This document shows positions 26,493 through 35,601 of a stretch of 64,000 nucleotides of DNA, piece after piece. Source of the stretch: Burkholderiales bacterium (GTDB lineage: Bacteria > Pseudomonadota > Gammaproteobacteria > Burkholderiales > Burkholderiaceae_C); NCBI GenBank assembly GCA_020354665.1, contig CP070653.1, forward strand, positions 2,805,439 through 2,869,438. The letters are read 5' to 3'. The first letter of the stretch is position 1. Every line of letters starts with the position of its first letter. The notes under the pieces are model-generated. The model ran no database searches and was not told the origin of the DNA. It saw nothing but the letters and a program-made list of their open reading frames with translations. The position numbers and the translations under genes were made by a program.

Positions 26493-27265
26493 CGCGGATC
26501 TTCTGCATCGCCAACCAGAAGGGTGGGGTCGGCAAGACGACCACCACCGTCAACCTTGCCGCCGGTCTGTCGCAGATCGGGCAGCGCGTGCTCGTCGTCG
26601 ACCTTGATCCGCAGGGCAATGCAACGATGGGGTCGGGGATCGACAAGCGCGCTCTCGAACTCAGTGTCTACGACGTGTTGCTGGACTCGGCCAGCATCGC
26701 CGAGGCGCGCCAGCGCAGCGCGAAGGGGGGCTACGACGTGCTGGGCGCCAACCGCGAGCTCGCCGGCGCGGAGGTCGAACTCGTCGAGCTCGACCGGCGG
26801 GACCGGCGGTTGAAGCGAGCACTTGCTGCGGTGTCTGGCGAGTACGATTTCGTGCTGATCGACTGCCCGCCGAGTCTGAGCCTGCTGACTGTCAATGGGC
26901 TCACCGCCGCGCACGGCGTGCTGGTGCCGATGCAGTGCGAATATTTTGCCCTCGAAGGGCTTTCGGACCTGGTCAACACGATCAAGCAGGTGCATGCCAA
27001 CCTGAACCCGGACCTGCAGATCATCGGCCTGCTGCGCGTGATGTACGACCCGCGCATCACGCTGCAGCAGCAGGTGAGCGAGCAACTCAAGGCGCACTTC
27101 GGCGACAAGGTCTTCGACACCGTAATTCCGCGCAACGTGCGCTTGGCCGAGGCGCCGAGCTACGGACAGCCCGGCGTCGTCTTCGACCCCGCCTCAAAGG
27201 GCGCCCAAGCGTTTGTCGAATTCGCGCGCGAATTGGTTCGGCGTCTCGAGTCGTTGAGGCGCTGA
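26489..27265 (+). CDS. parA: Chromosome partitioning ATPase ParA
   Basis: The 258-residue protein has the deviant Walker A KGGVGKTTTTVNLAAGL with the signature lysine, VVDLDPQGNATMGSG, DFVLIDCPPSLSLLTVNGL and the ParA arm VIPRNVRLAEAPSYGQP. It is a short (Soj-type) ParA without an N-terminal DNA-binding extension. It acts with ParB and parS in origin segregation. It overlaps the LysE gene by four bases. parB is not directly downstream: argC in opposite orientation and a hydrolase gene lie between them. Confidence 0.95.
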   Translation: MTRIFCIANQKGGVGKTTTTVNLAAGLSQIGQRVLVVDLDPQGNATMGSGIDKRALELSVYDVLLDSASIAEARQRSAKGGYDVLGANRELAGAEVELVELDRRDRRLKRALAAVSGEYDFVLIDCPPSLSLLTVNGLTAAHGVLVPMQCEYFALEGLSDLVNTIKQVHANLNPDLQIIGLLRVMYDPRITLQQQVSEQLKAHFGDKVFDTVIPRNVRLAEAPSYGQPGVVFDPASKGAQAFVEFARELVRRLESLRR

Positions 27266-27290
27266 CACGGCGCGTCAGCGCTCGGCCCGC

Positions 27291-28232
27291 CTAAAGGCCG
27301 AGGCCTTCGTCGATGCCCAGATGCACGTTCATCGATTGCACGGCGGCGCCGCTCGCCCCCTTGCCCAGGTTGTCCAGACGCGCCATCAGCAACGCCTGAT
27401 CGGCGGCGGCGAAGACGAAGATGTCGACTCGGTTCGTGTCGTTGCATCCTTGCACGTCGAAGAATCCTGCTTCGATCGTCGCCGGGTCCGACAGCGGCAT
27501 GACACGCACGAACCGCTCGCCGTCATAGCGGCGTGCCAGGGCGGCATGAATCGCGGCGCCGTCCGGACGAGTAGGCAAACCCTGCAGGTGCAAGGGCACA
27601 CTTACTGCTAGACCCTTGTAAAACCTAGCAACGATTGGCATGAACAGTGGCCTGTTGGTGAGGCAGGCATGCACCATCATTTCGGGCACATGCTTGTGCG
27701 CGAGGCTGAGCGCATAAGGGCGCGGTGAATCGAGCGCTGGATTGCCGGTAGCCTGGTACTGCTCGATCATCTTCTTGCCGCCGCCCGAATAGCCGGTGAT
27801 CGACGAAGCCGATATCGGATGCACGGCCGGCACCAAGCCGGCATCGACGAGCGGCCGCAACAGCAAGATGAACGCGCTCGCATGGCACCCGGGGTTGGCG
27901 ATGCGCTTCGATGCGCGAATCTTCTGGCGCTGATCTGCGCTCAGCTCGGGCAGGCCGAACACCCACGCCGGGTCGGTGCGATGCGCGGTGCTCGCGTCGA
28001 TCAGGCATGTGTGCGGATTGGTGACCACGCTCACCGCCTCGCGCGCAGCCGCGTCGGGAAGACACAGGAATGCAACGTCGGCCGTATTGAGCAAGCGAGC
28101 GCGCTCTTGGGGGTCCTTGCGCCTGTCGGCGTCGATGCGCAGCAACTCCACATCCGGCCGCGCCGTCAGGTACTCGTGGATGCGCAATCCAGTGGTGCCT
28201 TCCTGGCCGTCGACGAATACGCGATGCTTCAT
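27291..28232 (-). CDS. argC: N-acetyl-gamma-glutamyl-phosphate reductase (type 2)
   Basis: The 313-residue enzyme has the start [20 protein letters not shown], the nucleophile motif [17 protein letters not shown] with Cys in NPGC, and [17 protein letters not shown], typical of the shorter ArgC form (about 310 residues) that is distinct from E. coli ArgC. It reduces N-acetylglutamyl phosphate in arginine synthesis, using NADPH. It runs opposite to its neighbours and lies between parA and the parB-linked hydrolase; the stops of parA and argC are 25 bases apart. ATG at 28232 is chosen over 28283. Confidence 0.92.
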   Translation of the reverse strand: MKHRVFVDGQEGTTGLRIHEYLTARPDVELLRIDADRRKDPQERARLLNTADVAFLCLPDAAAREAVSVVTNPHTCLIDASTAHRTDPAWVFGLPELSADQRQKIRASKRIANPGCHASAFILLLRPLVDAGLVPAVHPISASSITGYSGGGKKMIEQYQATGNPALDSPRPYALSLAHKHVPEMMVHACLTNRPLFMPIVARFYKGLAVSVPLHLQGLPTRPDGAAIHAALARRYDGERFVRVMPLSDPATIEAGFFDVQGCNDTNRVDIFVFAAADQALLMARLDNLGKGASGAAVQSMNVHLGIDEGLGL

Positions 28233-28281
28233 GATTCGGTCCCGCACGCGAAAGGCGCGCGCTTCAGGATAAAGCAAACCC

Positions 28282-28836
28282 ATGTCAGGAACACGCGTGC
28301 TGCTGCTGCCGGGCTGGCAGAACTCGGGTGACGACCATTGGCAGACGCACTGGGAGCAACGCTTCGGCTACGCTCGAGTCAAACAGGATGACTGGTGGTC
28401 GCCCAGACTTGCCGACTGGCTCGCACGCCTCGACGATGACGTGCAAGGCAGCGAGGGGCCGATTCTGCTGGCTGCGCACAGCTTGGGCTGCCATCTTGCG
28501 GCGGCGTGGTCCGTGCGATCGGCGCATGCGCGAAGGATCGCCGGCGCACTGCTCGTGGCGCCGCCGGACATCGAGCGCGATGACGCGCCGCCTCGGCTGC
28601 ACAGCTGGCGGCCGATGGTGCGCGACCGGCTGCCGTTCGCGGCCGTCGCGGTGGTCAGTCAGGATGACCCCTACTGTGAGTTCGAGTGTGCCGTCGATCT
28701 CGTTCGTGGGTGGGGTGCGGGCCTGGTCGTCGCGGGCCGGTGCGGCCACCTCAACGCTGAGTCGGGCCTGGGAGACTGGACCGAGGGCCATGAGCTGCTG
28801 CAAGCGTTGACCGCTGGCGAAACGGCAGGACGCTGA
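28282..28836 (+). CDS. RBBP9/YdeN-type alpha/beta hydrolase
   Basis: The 184-residue protein shows the RBBP9/YdeN pattern: [23 protein letters not shown], a nucleophile elbow [11 protein letters not shown] (Ser in HSLGC), PVSQDDPYC-like Asp region and final [15 protein letters not shown] (catalytic His). It is a small serine hydrolase without lid domain. It lies 20 bases upstream of parB and 49 bases from the divergent argC start. Its role next to parB is unknown, though the pairing is common in related bacteria as I remember. Confidence 0.85.
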   Translation: MSGTRVLLLPGWQNSGDDHWQTHWEQRFGYARVKQDDWWSPRLADWLARLDDDVQGSEGPILLAAHSLGCHLAAAWSVRSAHARRIAGALLVAPPDIERDDAPPRLHSWRPMVRDRLPFAAVAVVSQDDPYCEFECAVDLVRGWGAGLVVAGRCGHLNAESGLGDWTEGHELLQALTAGETAGR

Positions 28837-28856
28837 CAGGGACGACAATTACAGTC

Positions 28857-29759
28857 ATGGCAACCAAGAAACCCAAGGGGCTCGGACTGGGCCTCGAGGC
28901 TTTGCTCGGTCCGAAGGCCGTCGAATCGCAGTCATCCGCGCGCGAAGGCGCTCCCGCGATGCTGCCGCTCGACGCGCTGCGGCCTGGCCGATACCAGCCG
29001 CGCACCCGCATGGACGAGGGTTCGCTGTACGAGCTCGCCGAGAGCATCAAATCGCAGGGCGTCATGCAGCCGGTGCTGGTGCGGCCACTCAATGCAGGCC
29101 GCTACGAGATCATCGCCGGCGAGCGACGCTACCGCGCCGCACGGCTCGCAGGCCTGGACGCCATACCCGTCATCGTCAAGGATGTTCCCGACGAGGCGGC
29201 GGCCGTGATGGCACTGATCGAGAACATCCAGCGCGAGAACCTCAACCCGCTCGAAGAGGCGCAGGGGCTGAAGCGCCTGACCGACGAATTCGCGCTGACG
29301 CACGAGCAGGCCGCCCAAGCGGTGGGGCGCTCGCGCAGTGCGGCGAGCAACTTGCTGCGGCTGCTGAGCTTGACCGAACCCGTTCAGCAGATGCTGATGT
29401 CCGGCGAGATCGAGATGGGTCACGCGCGTGCGCTGCTGGGGCTGGCCGGGGCGCAGCAGATTGCGGCGGCCACCGCGATCTCGAAGAAGAGGCTTTCGGT
29501 GCGCGAGGCGGAGAAGTTGGTGGCGCGCCTGGCCTCGGGCGCGTCGGCGGGGCGACAGTCACCGCTGTTGCGATCACAGAAGAGCAAGCCGCGCGACTTG
29601 CTTCGCCTCGAAGAAGAACTCGCCGACCGGCTGACCGCGCCGGTCGAGATCCGAATCAAGAAGCGAACCAAGCGCGGCGAACAGGGCGAAGTGGCGATCG
29701 GATTCGGCTCGCTCGAAGAGCTCAACGGGCTGCTCGACAAGTTGCGCGGCTCGACCTGA
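28857..29759 (+). CDS. parB: Chromosome partitioning protein ParB
   Basis: The 300-residue protein has a Gly/Leu-rich start (KPKGLGLGLEALLG), the conserved CTPase/box I region LRPGRYQPRTRMDEGSLYELAESIK and GVMQPVLVRPL, box II IIAGERRYRAARLAGLDAIPVIV and ALIENIQRENLNPLEEAQGL, then a helix-turn-helix (LTHEQAAQAVGRSRSAASNLLRLL) that binds parS. The C-terminus is a dimerisation domain. Two candidate parS sites lie 3.7 and 4.7 kb upstream. It ends the par region. Confidence 0.95.
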   Translation: MATKKPKGLGLGLEALLGPKAVESQSSAREGAPAMLPLDALRPGRYQPRTRMDEGSLYELAESIKSQGVMQPVLVRPLNAGRYEIIAGERRYRAARLAGLDAIPVIVKDVPDEAAAVMALIENIQRENLNPLEEAQGLKRLTDEFALTHEQAAQAVGRSRSAASNLLRLLSLTEPVQQMLMSGEIEMGHARALLGLAGAQQIAAATAISKKRLSVREAEKLVARLASGASAGRQSPLLRSQKSKPRDLLRLEEELADRLTAPVEIRIKKRTKRGEQGEVAIGFGSLEELNGLLDKLRGST

Positions 29760-30193
29760 CGGCCATTGACCCGCACTCCTGTAGGGTCAAAGACGAGCTG
29801 CCAGCCGCCCGCGCACCCAGGTCAGCGGAAGGCGGACCGCCAGCGTTTTGGCAGCTATGACCGGATGCGGAACCACACCTGACCAGATGTGTCGAAATGC
29901 ACGTCGCACATCCCGAAAGTGCGACCACGCAGAGGAGGCACGATCCTTGCTGCCCCTCTCGGCGCGTGAAGTGCGTGACAAACCGACGGCTTCTCGGTGC
30001 TTCTAACGACGTTCGATGAACGAAGCTCGAGACCTAGGCACAATGATTCGCACCGAGCGCTGACCGAACAGGAAAGCTCTGATGGAGCCCTGAGTCCAAC
30101 CCGCGGGACGAACGGGGCGGACTTCATCAGAACTTCCCGGGCGACCCCAGGTTGATCTCCTGACGTCGCCTCACCTGACCGCAGGAGGTCCGC
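29760..30193. other. Intergenic stretch; terminator-like inverted repeat, no gene
   Basis: About 430 bases lie between parB and prkA. An inverted repeat TTGACCC (29766-29772) and GGGTCAA (29784-29790) with an 11-base loop lies seven bases after the parB stop and may be a weak terminator or a binding site; it lacks a T run. The remainder is less GC-rich than the genes and should contain the prkA promoter; the prkA ribosome site is CAGGAGG at about 30181. Open frames on the minus strand here show no domain. I find no RNA gene and no clear sigma-54 promoter. Confidence 0.5.
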
Positions 30194-32116
30194 ATGGATG
30201 TGATCAGCAGCTTCGCTGCGCGCTACGAGCGCACCCGCGAGGAAGAGCTCTCGCTCGAGGAGTACCTCGCCGAGTGCAAGGGCGACCCGCTGGCGTATGC
30301 CACGGCGGCCGAACGGATGCTCCGCGCTATCGGCGAGCCGCAGACGATCGACACCCGCAACGACCCACGGTTGTCACGCATCTTCCAGAACAAGGTCATC
30401 AAGATCTACCCGGCCTTCGCCGAGTTCTATGGCATGGAGGACTCGATCGAGCAGGTCGTCTCGTATTTCAGGCATGCCGCCCAGGGGCTCGAGGAGAAGA
30501 AGCAGATCCTCTACCTGCTCGGGCCGGTGGGCGGCGGCAAGAGCTCGATCGCCGAGCGCCTCAAGCAATTGATGCAGGACGTGCCCTTCTACGCGATCAA
30601 GGGATCGCCGGTCAACGAGACCCCGCTCGGCCTGTTCAGCGCCGAGGAGGACGGGCCGATCCTCGAAAAGGAATACGGTATCCCGCTGCGCTACCTCAAC
30701 CGCGTCATGAGTCCGTGGGCCGTCAAGCGGCTGGAGGAATACGGCGGTGACATCCGCAGGTTCAAGGTCGTCAAGCGCTATCCGTCGATCCTCAAGCAGG
30801 TCGCGGTCAGCAAGACCGAGCCCGGCGACGAGAACAACCAGGACATCTCGTCGCTGGTGGGCAAGGTTGACATTCGCAAGCTCGAGACATACGCGCAGGA
30901 TGATCCGGACGCCTACAGCTATTCCGGTGGTCTCTGCCTGGCCAACCAGGGGCTGCTCGAATTTGTCGAGATGTTCAAGGCGCCGATCAAGGTGCTGCAC
31001 CCGTTGCTCACCGCGACGCAGGAGGGCAACTTCAAGGGTACCGAGGGCTTTGGTGCGATCCCGTACGACGGCGTGATCCTCGCGCACAGCAACGAGAGCG
31101 AGTGGAAGGCGTTCCGCAACAACAAGAACAACGAGGCCTTCCTCGACCGCATCTACATCGTCAAGGTGCCGTATTGCCTGCGCGTCACCGAAGAGGTCAA
31201 GATCTACGAGAAGCTGATCCGCAACTCGTCGCTCGCGCAGGCCACCTGTGCGCCGGGTACGCTGAAGATGATGGCGCAATTCTCGGTGCTCACGCGCCTG
31301 AAGGAGCCGGAGAACTCCAGCCTGATCAGCAAGATGCAGGTCTACGACGGCGAGAACCTGAAGGACACCGACCCGAAGGCGAAGTCGATCCAGGAATACC
31401 GCGACTACGCGGGCGTCGACGAGGGGATGAGCGGAATCTCGACGCGCTTCGCGTTCAAGATCATCTCCAAGGTGTTCAACTTCGACTCCACGGAGGTCGC
31501 CGCAAATCCCGTGCACCTGATGTACGTGCTCGAACAGCAGATCGAGCGCGAGCAGTTCCCGCCCGAGCTGGAGCAGAAGTACATCGGCTTCGTCAAGGAG
31601 TTGCTCGCGCCGCGCTATGCGGAGTTCATCGGCAAGGAGATCCAGACCGCGTACCTGGAGAGCTACAGCGAGTATGGGCAGAACATCTTCGACCGCTACG
31701 TGACCTACGCCGATTACTGGATTCAGGACCACGAATACCGCGATACCGACACCGGCGAAGTGTTCGACCGGGTGGCGCTCAATGCCGAGCTGGAGAAGAT
31801 CGAAAAGCCTGCAGGCATCGCCAATCCGAAGGATTTTCGCAACGAGATCGTCAACTTCGTGCTGCGCGCGCGTGCCGGCAATCACGGCAAGAACCCGCTG
31901 TGGACGAGCTACGAGAAATTGCGTAGTGTGATAGAGAAGAAGATGTTCTCGAACACGGAGGAGCTTCTGCCGGTGATCAGCTTCAACGCCAAGGCGAGCG
32001 CCGACGAGGCGAAGAAGCACGAGGACTTCGTCACGCGCATGGTCGCCAAAGGCTACACGGCCAAACAGGTTCGGCTGCTGTGCGAGTGGTACCTGCGCGT
32101 GCGCAAGAGCAGCTGA
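30194..32116 (+). CDS. prkA: PrkA-type serine kinase/AAA ATPase (YeaG-like)
   Basis: The 640-residue protein belongs to the PrkA/YeaG family: AAA domain with Walker A LGPVGGGKSSIAERLK, IYPAFAEFYGMEDSIEQ before it, then NNKNNEAFLDRIYIVKVPYCLRVTEEVKIYEKL and a C-terminal kinase-like module with FVLRARAGNHGKNPLWTSYEKLR. It is a nutrient-stress protein co-occurring with YeaH and SpoVR; E. coli YeaG has kinase activity and affects survival during nitrogen starvation. A strong ribosome site precedes the ATG. It heads a three-gene operon. Confidence 0.93.
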   Translation: MDVISSFAARYERTREEELSLEEYLAECKGDPLAYATAAERMLRAIGEPQTIDTRNDPRLSRIFQNKVIKIYPAFAEFYGMEDSIEQVVSYFRHAAQGLEEKKQILYLLGPVGGGKSSIAERLKQLMQDVPFYAIKGSPVNETPLGLFSAEEDGPILEKEYGIPLRYLNRVMSPWAVKRLEEYGGDIRRFKVVKRYPSILKQVAVSKTEPGDENNQDISSLVGKVDIRKLETYAQDDPDAYSYSGGLCLANQGLLEFVEMFKAPIKVLHPLLTATQEGNFKGTEGFGAIPYDGVILAHSNESEWKAFRNNKNNEAFLDRIYIVKVPYCLRVTEEVKIYEKLIRNSSLAQATCAPGTLKMMAQFSVLTRLKEPENSSLISKMQVYDGENLKDTDPKAKSIQEYRDYAGVDEGMSGISTRFAFKIISKVFNFDSTEVAANPVHLMYVLEQQIEREQFPPELEQKYIGFVKELLAPRYAEFIGKEIQTAYLESYSEYGQNIFDRYVTYADYWIQDHEYRDTDTGEVFDRVALNAELEKIEKPAGIANPKDFRNEIVNFVLRARAGNHGKNPLWTSYEKLRSVIEKKMFSNTEELLPVISFNAKASADEAKKHEDFVTRMVAKGYTAKQVRLLCEWYLRVRKSS

Positions 32117-32138
32117 GGCGCTTGGAGACGGAGGGCGG

Positions 32139-33416
32139 ATGCTTCAGTCCATCATCGACCGGCGGCTGGCGGGCAAGAACAAGTCGATCGGCAACCGCGA
32201 GCGCTTCCTGCGTCGCTACAAGGACAAGATCCGCGAGGCGGTGCGGCGCGCAGTCGACGGTCGCGGCATCCGCGACATGGAGCGCGGCGAGGACATCCAC
32301 ATCCCGCGCAAGGACATCTCCGAGCCTGTCTTCCACCACGGCCAGGGCGGCGTGCGCGAGATCGTGCATCCCGGCAATCGCGAGTACGTGCGCGGCGACC
32401 GGATCGAGCGGCCCAAGGGCGGTGACGGCCGTGGCGGCGGCAGCCAGGCGAGCGACTCCGGCGAGGGTGAGGACGACTTCGTCTTTCACCTCAGCAAGGA
32501 GGAGTTCATGCAGGTCTTCTTTGAGGATCTCGCGTTGCCCCACCTGGTGCGCACCCAGCTCGCTGACGTGCCCGAATGGAAAAGTCAGCGCGCCGGCTTC
32601 ACCAGCGACGGTACCCCCAACAACCTGCACGTGCTGCGCTCGATGCGTGGCGCCATTGGCCGGCGCATCGCCATCGTTTCGGGGTCACGCCGCGAGTTGC
32701 GCGAGCTGCAGGCGCAACTGGCCGAGCTGCAGCGGTTCCCGGAGGGCCACGAGCACGAGATCACCGAGCTCGAGCGCGAGATCGAGGCGCTGCGGCAGCG
32801 CGTTGCGCGGGTGCCTTACCTGGACCCGATCGACCTGCGCTTTCGCAACCGCATCCGCGTGCCGGTGCCCACCAGCAAGGCGGTGATGTTCTGCCTGATG
32901 GACGTTTCGGGATCGATGGACGAGGCGCGCAAGGACCTGGCCAAACGGTTCTTCATCCTGCTGTACTTGTTCCTGACCCGACACTACGAGCGCATCGACA
33001 TCGTCTTCATCCGTCACCACACCCAGGCGCAGGAGGTCGACGAGCAGAACTTCTTCCACGCCACCGAGACCGGCGGCACGGTCGTGTCCAGCGCACTCGT
33101 GCTGATGGAAGAGATCATCCGTTCGCGCTACCGCCCGGGTGAGTGGAACATCTACGGTGCGCAGGCCAGCGACGGAGACAACTGGCACCACGACAGTGGG
33201 CGCTGCCGCGAGTTGCTCAACGACAAGCTGTTGCCGCTGTGCCGCTACTACGCCTATGTGCAGGTGGCCGAGGAGGAGCAGAACCTCTGGGAGGAATACA
33301 GCCAGCTGCTCGAGACGCACCGCCACTTCGCGATCCGCAAGGCCACCGAGGTGTCGCAGATCTATCCGGTGTTCCGCGATCTGTTCAAGAAGGAGGGGGC
33401 CCCCGCTGTGGCCTGA
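32139..33416 (+). CDS. yeaH: YeaH/DUF444 family protein
   Basis: The 425-residue protein starts MLQSIIDRRLAGKNKSIGNRERFLRRYKD and has a Gly/Asp-rich linker near 100. A coiled segment (ELRELQAQLAELQRFPEGHEHEITELEREIEALRQR) precedes the C-terminal von Willebrand-like part with the MIDAS motif CLMDVSGSMDEARKDLAKRFF. The late block FHATETGGTVVSSALVLMEEII is conserved in DUF444 proteins. It sits 22 bases after prkA and 28 bases before spoVR. Its partner role with PrkA is established by co-occurrence and E. coli genetics; the biochemical activity is unknown. Confidence 0.92.
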   Translation: MLQSIIDRRLAGKNKSIGNRERFLRRYKDKIREAVRRAVDGRGIRDMERGEDIHIPRKDISEPVFHHGQGGVREIVHPGNREYVRGDRIERPKGGDGRGGGSQASDSGEGEDDFVFHLSKEEFMQVFFEDLALPHLVRTQLADVPEWKSQRAGFTSDGTPNNLHVLRSMRGAIGRRIAIVSGSRRELRELQAQLAELQRFPEGHEHEITELEREIEALRQRVARVPYLDPIDLRFRNRIRVPVPTSKAVMFCLMDVSGSMDEARKDLAKRFFILLYLFLTRHYERIDIVFIRHHTQAQEVDEQNFFHATETGGTVVSSALVLMEEIIRSRYRPGEWNIYGAQASDGDNWHHDSGRCRELLNDKLLPLCRYYAYVQVAEEEQNLWEEYSQLLETHRHFAIRKATEVSQIYPVFRDLFKKEGAPAVA

Positions 33417-33444
33417 CAGCTGCTGCGCGGGCCGGGCACGCCGC

Positions 33445-35013
33445 ATGAACGCACCAGACACGCCGATCGGCACGCCGTTGCGGGCGCCGCTGCACGCGGC
33501 CGAGCGGCCGGCCGAGCCGCTGCCGGGGCCGAGCGACTGGTCGTTCGAGCTGATCGAGCGCTATCACGAAGTCATCAAGGCCACCGCACGCCGCTTCGGG
33601 CTTGACACCTATCCAAACCAGCTCGAGGTGATCACCGCCGAGCAGATGATGGATGCGTACGCGAGCGTGGGTATGCCGGTGAACTACCGTCACTGGAGCT
33701 ACGGCAAGGAATTCATCGCCAACGAGAAGAGCTACCGGCGCGGCCACATGGGGCTCGCCTACGAGATCGTCATCAACTCCAACCCCTGCATCGCTTATCT
33801 CATGGAGGAGAACACGATGGCGATGCAAGCGCTGGTGATCGCACACGCTGCATACGGACACAACAGCTTCTTCAAGGGCAACTACCTGTTTCGCATGTGG
33901 ACCGACGCATCGTCGATCATCGACTACCTGGTCTACGCCAAGAATTACGTTGCCGAGTGCGAGGAGCGGCACGGGCTCGACGCCGTCGAGGAGTTCCTCG
34001 ACAGCTGCCACGCGCTGTCCAACCACGGCGTGGATCGTTATCGTCGACCGAGCCGCAAGTCGCTGGCACAGGAACTCGCCGCCCGCAAGGACCGCGAGGC
34101 CTATGCGCAGCAGCAGGTCAACGACCTGTGGCGAACCTTGCCGCGGCGCAGCGACAAGGCCGAAAGCGAAAGGGGGCTGCGTCGCTTCCCCGAGGAGCCG
34201 CAGGAGAATCTGCTGTACTTCATCGAGAAGAACGCGCCGCTGCTCGAGCCGTGGCAGCGCGAAATCGTGCGCATCGTGCGTAAGGTCGCGCAGTACTTCT
34301 ACCCGCAGCGCCAGACCCAGGTGATGAACGAAGGCTGGGCGACGTTCTGGCACCACAAGCTGCTCAACACGATGTACGACGACGGCTGGCTGACCGACGG
34401 CGTCATGATCGAGTGGCTGAAGTCGCACACGAACGTTATCTACCAGCCGCCGGTGGGGCACCCCGCGTACAGTGGGATCAACCCCTATGCGCTGGGTTTC
34501 GCGATGTTCACCGATATCAAGCGCATTTGCGAGGCGCCTACCGACGAGGACCGCCAGTGGTTTCCCGAAATTGCTGGCAGCGACTGGTTGCCCACGCTCG
34601 ACCACGCGATGCGCAACTTCAAGGACGAGAGTTTCGTCGGCCAGTACCTGTCGCCCAAGCTGATACGCGAATTCCGCCTGTTCGCGATCGTCGACGACGA
34701 GCGGGAGGACGAACTCGAAGTCAGTGCGATCCACGACGATTCGGGTTATCGGCGCGTGCGCGAGGCGCTGTCGCACCAGTACGACCTGGGTTCGCGAGAA
34801 CCGAACATCCAGGTCTGGAGCGTCAATCTGCGCGGTGACCGATCACTGACCCTGCGTCACACGCAGCACAACGACCGGCCGCTCGATGACAGTGCGCAGG
34901 AGGTGCTGAAGCACGTCACGCGGCTGTGGGGATTCGGTGTGCACCTGGAAAGTGTCAACAGCGCGGGTGAAGCGACCCAGCGCTGGTCGGTCCAGCCGCC
35001 CACGCCCGCCTGA
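33445..35013 (+). CDS. SpoVR family protein
   Basis: The 522-residue protein has the SpoVR blocks: PNQLEVITAEQMMDAYASVGMPVNYRHWSYGKEF, YGHNSFFKGNYLFRMWTDASSIIDYLVYAKNYV, FYPQRQTQVMNEGWATFWHHKLLNTMYDDGWL and YALGFAMFTDIKRICEAPTDEDRQWFPEIAGSDWL. H-x-x-Y-G-H-N and N-E-G-W-A-x-F-W-H suggest a metal-binding active site. B. subtilis SpoVR is needed for spore cortex formation, but here the family is part of the PrkA-YeaH-SpoVR stress triad. ATG 33445 is the first Met after the yeaH stop; the longer frame overlaps yeaH. Confidence 0.92.
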   Translation: MNAPDTPIGTPLRAPLHAAERPAEPLPGPSDWSFELIERYHEVIKATARRFGLDTYPNQLEVITAEQMMDAYASVGMPVNYRHWSYGKEFIANEKSYRRGHMGLAYEIVINSNPCIAYLMEENTMAMQALVIAHAAYGHNSFFKGNYLFRMWTDASSIIDYLVYAKNYVAECEERHGLDAVEEFLDSCHALSNHGVDRYRRPSRKSLAQELAARKDREAYAQQQVNDLWRTLPRRSDKAESERGLRRFPEEPQENLLYFIEKNAPLLEPWQREIVRIVRKVAQYFYPQRQTQVMNEGWATFWHHKLLNTMYDDGWLTDGVMIEWLKSHTNVIYQPPVGHPAYSGINPYALGFAMFTDIKRICEAPTDEDRQWFPEIAGSDWLPTLDHAMRNFKDESFVGQYLSPKLIREFRLFAIVDDEREDELEVSAIHDDSGYRRVREALSHQYDLGSREPNIQVWSVNLRGDRSLTLRHTQHNDRPLDDSAQEVLKHVTRLWGFGVHLESVNSAGEATQRWSVQPPTPA

Positions 35014-35033
35014 GCGCAGCCGGCGCACTCGCG

Positions 35034-35591
35034 CTACTGCAGTACCCACACGCCCGCCGGCGGGGCGTTGCGCCAGATCGTCTTGACACGCCGCCAACCC
35101 AGGCCGCGGCTGTCGGCCGAATGCGGAAGGTCGAACGGCGGGCGCGGCTGGTAGGTGTACTGCACCAGCCGGCGCAGCGGGTCGGCGGAGAGAAACCGGC
35201 ACAGTGAACGCACGGTGCGATCCAGGACCTCCGCCGGCAGCGTGCGAAAGGGCAGCGACGAAACCACCACGGTCAGTGACGGCGCATGATGCTGCAGCGC
35301 GTCGACCACCTCGTGCGCCCACTGCGCGCGCACGTCGACGCCGGTAAAGCGCTCCCGCAGGTGTCGCGCCAGGTGGGGCTGCGCCTCGACCGCCACCAGC
35401 GGTACGTCCGGATGGTGCAACCGCAGCACGCGCGTGACGGCGCCGGTGCCCGCGCCGAGTTCCACAAGCAACTGCGCGCCTCGCGTCTGGGCGGTCATCG
35501 CCTGTGCCAGGTGGCGCGACGACGGCAACAACGAGCCGAAAGCGGTGGGCCGACGCAGCGCGTGGCGCAGGAAGAGGCCGGGTTCCATCAC
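35034..35591 (-). CDS. PmtA-like class I SAM methyltransferase
   Basis: The 185-residue protein starts LFLRHALRRPTAFGSLLPSSRHLAQAM and has SAM motif I QLLVELGAGTGAVTRVL, motif II ending LVAVEAQPHLARHLRERF and motif IV-like VVVSSLPFRTLPAEVLDR. The opening F-G-S-L-L-P-S-S-R-x-L-A and S-S-L-P-F resemble phosphatidylethanolamine N-methyltransferase (Rhodobacter/Sinorhizobium PmtA-type) and the related rRNA-dimethylase-like family. It may methylate a phospholipid or a small molecule. It is convergent with spoVR (20 bases apart) and 10 bases from the FAD dehydrogenase on the same strand. Confidence 0.7.
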   Translation of the reverse strand: MMEPGLFLRHALRRPTAFGSLLPSSRHLAQAMTAQTRGAQLLVELGAGTGAVTRVLRLHHPDVPLVAVEAQPHLARHLRERFTGVDVRAQWAHEVVDALQHHAPSLTVVVSSLPFRTLPAEVLDRTVRSLCRFLSADPLRRLVQYTYQPRPPFDLPHSADSRGLGWRRVKTIWRNAPPAGVWVLQ

Positions 35592-35601
35592 GCGGCCGCG
35601 G

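Noticed and set aside
30037-30051. Possible sigma-54 promoter (GGCAC ... GC) upstream of prkA
   Set aside because: The GG and GC pairs are 11 bases apart rather than the required 10, and the TTGC part is broken (TTCGCA).
29855-30127. 90-codon minus-strand ORF in the parB-prkA gap
   Set aside because: No ribosome site, no motif, and it crosses the region where the prkA promoter should lie.
30374-32020. Minus-strand open frame of 548 codons opposite prkA
   Set aside because: PrkA motifs are unambiguous on the plus strand; the antisense product is Leu/Val/Asp/Arg-rich shadow.
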